Notes under the pieces: model-generated
What the model saw: only the letters and a program-made list of their open reading frames with translations
What the model was told of the DNA's origin: nothing
The model's database searches: none
From: Betaproteobacteria bacterium
GTDB lineage: Bacteria > Pseudomonadota > Gammaproteobacteria > Burkholderiales > CAIKXV01
Assembly: GCA_947456915.1 (NCBI GenBank)
Contig: CANGUQ010000252.1
Location: 1-5,996 of the forward strand
DNA: 5,996 bases
Direction: 5' to 3'
Made by a program: the position numbers and the translations under genes
Shown: piece by piece, positions 5,640 to 5,996 of the stretch
Numbering within the stretch: position 1 is the first letter of the stretch
How the letters are laid out: each line of letters opens with the position of its first letter

Positions 5640-5996
5640 TGCACCTTACGTGGTCGCGCGCGATTTCGCGCCGGTTACGCTGGTGTCGTTCACGCCGCAC
5701 CTGCTGGGTGTCTTCCCGGGGCTACCGGTGCAGTCGGTGGCAGACCTGGTCAAGCATGCGCGGGCGAATCCGGGCAAGCTCAACTTCGCCACCAGCCTCG
5801 GTGGCGCGACCCATTTCGCCGGGTTGCTGCTGTCGCCGCACTTCGGCCTGCAGTGGGTCGAGATCCCGACCAAGGGTGGCACCGACTCGATCACGCAGGT
5901 GATGGGCGGGCAGTCCGACCTGGTGTTCAACAGCATGGTGTCGATGATGCCGCAGGGCAAGGCGGGAAAGCTGCGCATCCTCGCGGTGACCAGCCC
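5614..5996 (+). pseudogene. 5'-truncated Bug/TctC solute-binding protein gene (runs off window)
   Basis: The plus frame from ATG 5614 (an in-frame TGA precedes it at 5608-5610) is open to the window end. From about codon 9 it matches the middle of a Bug/TctC protein: ARDFAPVTLVS, LPVQSVADLV, ARANPGKLNFATS, an IPTKGGTDSITQVMGGQSDLVF stretch and AGKLRILAVTS. Aligned by eye with the intact Bug protein at 819-1823, it begins near residue 118, so the signal peptide and the PFAPGGGTD and PDGYT blocks are missing. The two proteins differ at many positions, so this is a separate paralogue and not a recent copy. The 3' end lies outside the window. Without a signal peptide it cannot be exported. The ATG is only the first available one and may not be used. 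Confidence 0.85.

Overview
The window is GC-rich (third codon positions are nearly all G or C). It carries an expanded-type Bug/TctC solute-binding protein, an AtuA-family pair and a PEP-CTERM surface protein. Together these suggest a betaproteobacterium, probably Burkholderiales or a relative from soil or water. That assignment is inferred from gene content; no marker gene is present.

The left part (1-3585) is compact and looks intact, with all genes on the minus strand. In order of transcription they are an AtuA/DUF1446-family protein (3585-2206), its small AtuA-like partner (2209-1820), a Bug/TctC periplasmic solute-binding protein (1823-819) and, after a 195-base gap, the start of a putative lipoprotein that leaves the window at base 1. 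The first three genes overlap by four bases (GTGA) at both junctions, so they are almost certainly one translationally coupled operon. The likely theme is capture and breakdown of an organic acid or terpenoid-like substrate. No permease or CoA-pathway enzyme is visible here.

The right part (about 3590-5996) is a patchwork of broken genes and mobile-element debris. It holds an IS91-type (Y2) transposase remnant with a frameshift and an internal deletion (3884-4098). Next come a strong hairpin (4196-4217) and a PEP-CTERM/DUF1566-like exported protein gene (4981-4232), complete except for one in-frame TAG where the family normally has Trp. A cluster of short direct repeats (5078-5160) follows. 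After it is a second small patch that looks like the IS91 segment missing from the first remnant, then a 3' fragment of a GMC oxidoreductase gene (minus strand, lost at both ends). The window ends in a 5'-truncated second Bug/TctC gene on the plus strand.

The boundary is sharp: a tidy catabolic operon on one side and a rearrangement hot spot on the other. No complete new defence or mobile system was found. The most useful observations are the single-base nonsense codon, the paired IS91 pieces and the GMC/Bug junction, which could also be assembly artefacts.
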